This document shows positions 61,734 to 64,000 of a stretch of DNA of 64,000 nucleotides, piece after piece. This stretch comes from Marinomonas profundimaris (GTDB taxonomy: Bacteria > Pseudomonadota > Gammaproteobacteria > Pseudomonadales > Marinomonadaceae). How positions within the stretch are numbered: position 1 is the first letter of the stretch; the number at the start of each line of letters is the position of its first letter. The stretch is from NCBI RefSeq assembly GCF_000508165.1, contig NZ_AYOZ01000002.1:1-64000 (forward strand). The letters run 5' to 3'. The notes under the pieces are model-generated. The model was given only the letters and a program-made list of their open reading frames with translations, was not told the DNA's origin and made no database searches. A program made the position numbers and the translations under genes.

Positions 61734-64000
61734 TTAATGATGCGGAGTCTTGTTTTCTGCTAAACCGTCTTCATGTTCATGCTCATGCTCATGTTCATGT
61801 TCATGTTCATGTTCAGGGTTTTCTTTCTGGACGGTTTCCTTTTGGACGATTTCTTCCTGCAAGGCGTCAAGCTGTTTTTGCTCCTTCCTTCGATAACCTA
61901 ATACCAACAAACATGGCGTTAGTATCAACGTCAGTGGTGTTGCAAAGGTCAGCCCACCAGCAATGGCGGTGGATAGTTGTGTCCACCATTGGGCGGATGG
62001 TGCGCCAACACTGAGTGACTGATGTATTAGGTCGATATTTAGCTGGAAGACCATAGGAACCAAGCCGAGAATCGTGGTAATCGTGGTCAGCATTACAGGT
62101 CTTAAACGCTGAACCCCTGTCCGAATGGCCGCTTCACGTACCATCATGCCTTGCTTACGTAAGCCATTAAAGGTGTCGATCAGTACGATATTGTTGTTCA
62201 CCACAATTCCCGCTAATGCAATAACCCCCACACCACTCATCACCACACCAAAAGGTTGTCCTTTCAGCATCAAGCCAATAAACACGCCCATGGTAGAGAA
62301 AACAACAGCGCTCAGTATCAATAAACATTGGAAGAAGTTATTAAATTGAGTGACCAAAATGATCGCCATAATAAAGAAAGCCACGCCAAATGCCTTGATC
62401 AGAAACATCATGGATTTTTGCTGATCTTCTGTATTGCCACGGAATTCGTAGCTCACAGATTTGTCGATATTCGCTTCATCCAGTTTTATCTTAATGGCTT
62501 TAATTACTTCATCGACAACGAGGCCATCTTTGACATCGGCGTCAATTTTAATGGTTTTTTTGCTGTCTGTGCGATTGATGACACCTTGTTTCGGAGCGGC
62601 ATAGCGATGGATAAAGTTGCTGGCTGGAATGCTGCCTTGATTGGTCGGTATTTGCAGTTGATCTAATTGATCTAAGCTGCGCTGATTAACAGGGTAGCGC
62701 AATACAATATCGATTTTATCATCCGCACCATCGGGCAAGAAATCGCTTAATGTAATGCCGGTTGTGACGAGTTTGATGACATTGCCTAAGCTGTTCACGT
62801 CCACACCGTAACGGCTGGCTTCTGCACGGTTAATGTCAATACGCCATTCGATACCAGGCAGCGACCTATCGTCGCTGACCGTGATGATTTCATCTCTTTC
62901 AAGCAGCTGCTTGCTGATTTCATCCGCGGCTAAATTTAAGGCGACGGAATAGTTGGAGCTAAGTTGCAGCTGAATATCTGCACCAGATTGTGGCCCGCCT
63001 TGTTCTTTTTCAGCACTGACTTCTATGCCCGGAATTTGTTTCGTCTTCTCGCGAATACGGTCCAAAATCACACTGGCAGAATCACGTTTGTACCAATCAA
63101 TAAACTCCATACTGATTGAGCCAATGCTGTCTGGCGCCGCGCTGTTTCCAGGTGTGGCATAAGACGTGGTTACCACGCTTTTGAGTTCTGGCGTACCAAT
63201 GACTTGCTGCTCAACTTGCTGTACGAGTGCGTCTTTTTCTTCCAGTGAAAGATCACCGCGTGCGCGAATGTCTAGATTGGCGGATTCAGGCTCGATGTTT
63301 GGAAAGAACTCCATGCCTTTGCCAAATTTACCATAGCCTGCGAACACACTGATCAAGAGTGTAATCGTGAACAGAAGCACCCAAATAGGGTGCTCAACCA
63401 ATCGAGTCAACATGCGACCGTAAAAGCCGGTTGGTCCGGTTAGTTGAGTGAGGTCTCCCGTTTCAGTGATGCGCAACGCATGCATGGTTTTTTCGCTGTA
63501 AGCGCCTTTTTTACCAATGATTGAACCAATCGTCGGTAACACAATTAACGCCATCACCAAAGAGGAAGACAAGGTTGCGATAATGGTGATTGGCATGTAA
63601 CGCATAAACTCACCAACAATATCAGGCCAAAATAACAAAGGCATGAATACGGCAAGCGTAGTGGCTGTGGACGCTGTAATAGGCCACGCCATTCGTTTTG
63701 CCGCTTCGCTGTAAGCTTGGCGTTTTGAGGCACCTTCGGCCAGTTTACGGTCAGCGTATTCGGTGACCACAATGGCACCATCAACCAGCATTCCGACACT
63801 GAGAATCAAGGCAAACAATACCACCATGTTGATGGTGTAACCTTGTAGATCAAGAATCAAAATACCCGATAAAAACGCACCAGGAATGGCCAAGCCAACC
63901 AATAGTGCGCTTCGAATCCCCAACGCCCAAACGATAACAATCATAACCAACAAGGTCGCGGCAAGAACGTTATTAAATAGGTCGTTGAGCGATGTTTCGA
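61734..64000 (-). CDS. RND efflux transporter inner-membrane subunit, 5' end outside the window
   Basis: About 755 C-terminal residues; the frame is open to the window edge, and roughly the first 300 of ~1050 are missing. Membrane helices of the AcrB/HAE fold are evident (GLAIPGAFLSGILILDLQGY, VVLFALILSVGMLVDGAIVV, GVIALAGIVVNNNIVLIDTF, GLVPMVFQLN). At the proton-relay positions one Asp is kept but its neighbour is Gly (L-V-D-G), and the later helix has N-N-N where AcrB has Lys, so coupling residues differ from AcrB. The C-terminus ends in a tail of His-Glu repeats (H-E seven times, then H-H at the very end) that could bind metal ions. The partner adaptor gene is not visible. Confidence 0.9.
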   Translation of the reverse strand, partial: ETSLNDLFNNVLAATLLVMIVIVWALGIRSALLVGLAIPGAFLSGILILDLQGYTINMVVLFALILSVGMLVDGAIVVTEYADRKLAEGASKRQAYSEAAKRMAWPITASTATTLAVFMPLLFWPDIVGEFMRYMPITIIATLSSSLVMALIVLPTIGSIIGKKGAYSEKTMHALRITETGDLTQLTGPTGFYGRMLTRLVEHPIWVLLFTITLLISVFAGYGKFGKGMEFFPNIEPESANLDIRARGDLSLEEKDALVQQVEQQVIGTPELKSVVTTSYATPGNSAAPDSIGSISMEFIDWYKRDSASVILDRIREKTKQIPGIEVSAEKEQGGPQSGADIQLQLSSNYSVALNLAADEISKQLLERDEIITVSDDRSLPGIEWRIDINRAEASRYGVDVNSLGNVIKLVTTGITLSDFLPDGADDKIDIVLRYPVNQRSLDQLDQLQIPTNQGSIPASNFIHRYAAPKQGVINRTDSKKTIKIDADVKDGLVVDEVIKAIKIKLDEANIDKSVSYEFRGNTEDQQKSMMFLIKAFGVAFFIMAIILVTQFNNFFQCLLILSAVVFSTMGVFIGLMLKGQPFGVVMSGVGVIALAGIVVNNNIVLIDTFNGLRKQGMMVREAAIRTGVQRLRPVMLTTITTILGLVPMVFQLNIDLIHQSLSVGAPSAQWWTQLSTAIAGGLTFATPLTLILTPCLLVLGYRRKEQKQLDALQEEIVQKETVQKENPEHEHEHEHEHEHEHEDGLAENKTPHH
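61771..61812 (-). repeat. Seven in-frame hexamers encoding His-Glu repeats
   Basis: TCATGT/TCATGC units, seven in a row (minus strand ACATGA/GCATGA), encode (His-Glu)n near the end of the RND protein. Variation at one base shows they are not simple slippage copies of a single unit. Confidence 0.9.

Overview
The window looks like the chromosome of a marine gammaproteobacterium of the Oceanospirillales type, and Marinomonas is my best guess. I infer this from the order fimV-truA-trpF-(trpBA)-accD-folC-dedD-cvpA-purF-metZ, the moderate GC content, and the mix of sugar and amino-acid ABC systems. No rRNA or tRNA gene was found to anchor the taxonomy.

Bases 1-7250 are a scrapyard of mobile DNA. 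It holds the broken ends of an IS3-type orfA and an IS5-type transposase, then three or four degenerate copies of the 3' end of one phage gene that resembles the late control D (gpD) tail gene. Between these relics sit separate cargo modules: (a) an AT-rich AraC-type regulator and a protein of unknown function; (b) a VOC protein, a phage antirepressor with a highly structured leader, and a protein with a Cys-His-Asp triad; (c) a DUF1778/GNAT (TacA/TacT-like) toxin-antitoxin pair behind a promoter carrying two palindromic operators. The antirepressor leader is the most interesting element. It encodes a predicted ~78-nt RNA with its own sigma70 promoter and intrinsic terminator, two-block complementarity to a short leader ORF, and a loop identical to that of a hairpin just before the antirepressor ribosome site. 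This is the arrangement of the phage P1 C4 antisense RNA.

Bases 7396-12930 carry ordinary accessory metabolism: an Lrp regulator divergent from a CtlX-type citrulline hydrolase, msrB, a GFA-family protein, and an AraC regulator divergent from a PhyH dioxygenase that is followed by a dienelactone-hydrolase-like gene.

Bases 12988-27290 form a complete galactoside catabolic island. An IclR regulator and an ABC ATPase gene run leftward. Two permeases, a GH36 alpha-galactosidase, an IlvD/Edd-type sugar-acid dehydratase, an SDR sugar dehydrogenase, DgoK, DgoA, an SMP-30 lactonase and a GH42 beta-galactosidase run rightward, followed by the binding-protein gene. Together these import galactosides, release galactose and degrade it by the De Ley-Doudoroff route to pyruvate and glyceraldehyde 3-phosphate. 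Three matching 15-bp IclR-type operators sit at the two promoters.

Bases 27458-32148 encode a NikA/Dpp-type ABC importer with a fused double ATPase, preceded by a Zur-like palindrome. Next come a small exported protein, a large hybrid histidine kinase translationally coupled to a REC-GGDEF cyclase, leuA divergent from an Lrp regulator, ribA, a DEAD-box helicase, DUF1415, CvfB, panE, yajQ, atl, fxsA, groESL with a sigma32 promoter, an EAL protein, the fimV-to-metZ block, and a 5'-truncated RND efflux pump gene with a His-Glu repeat tail.
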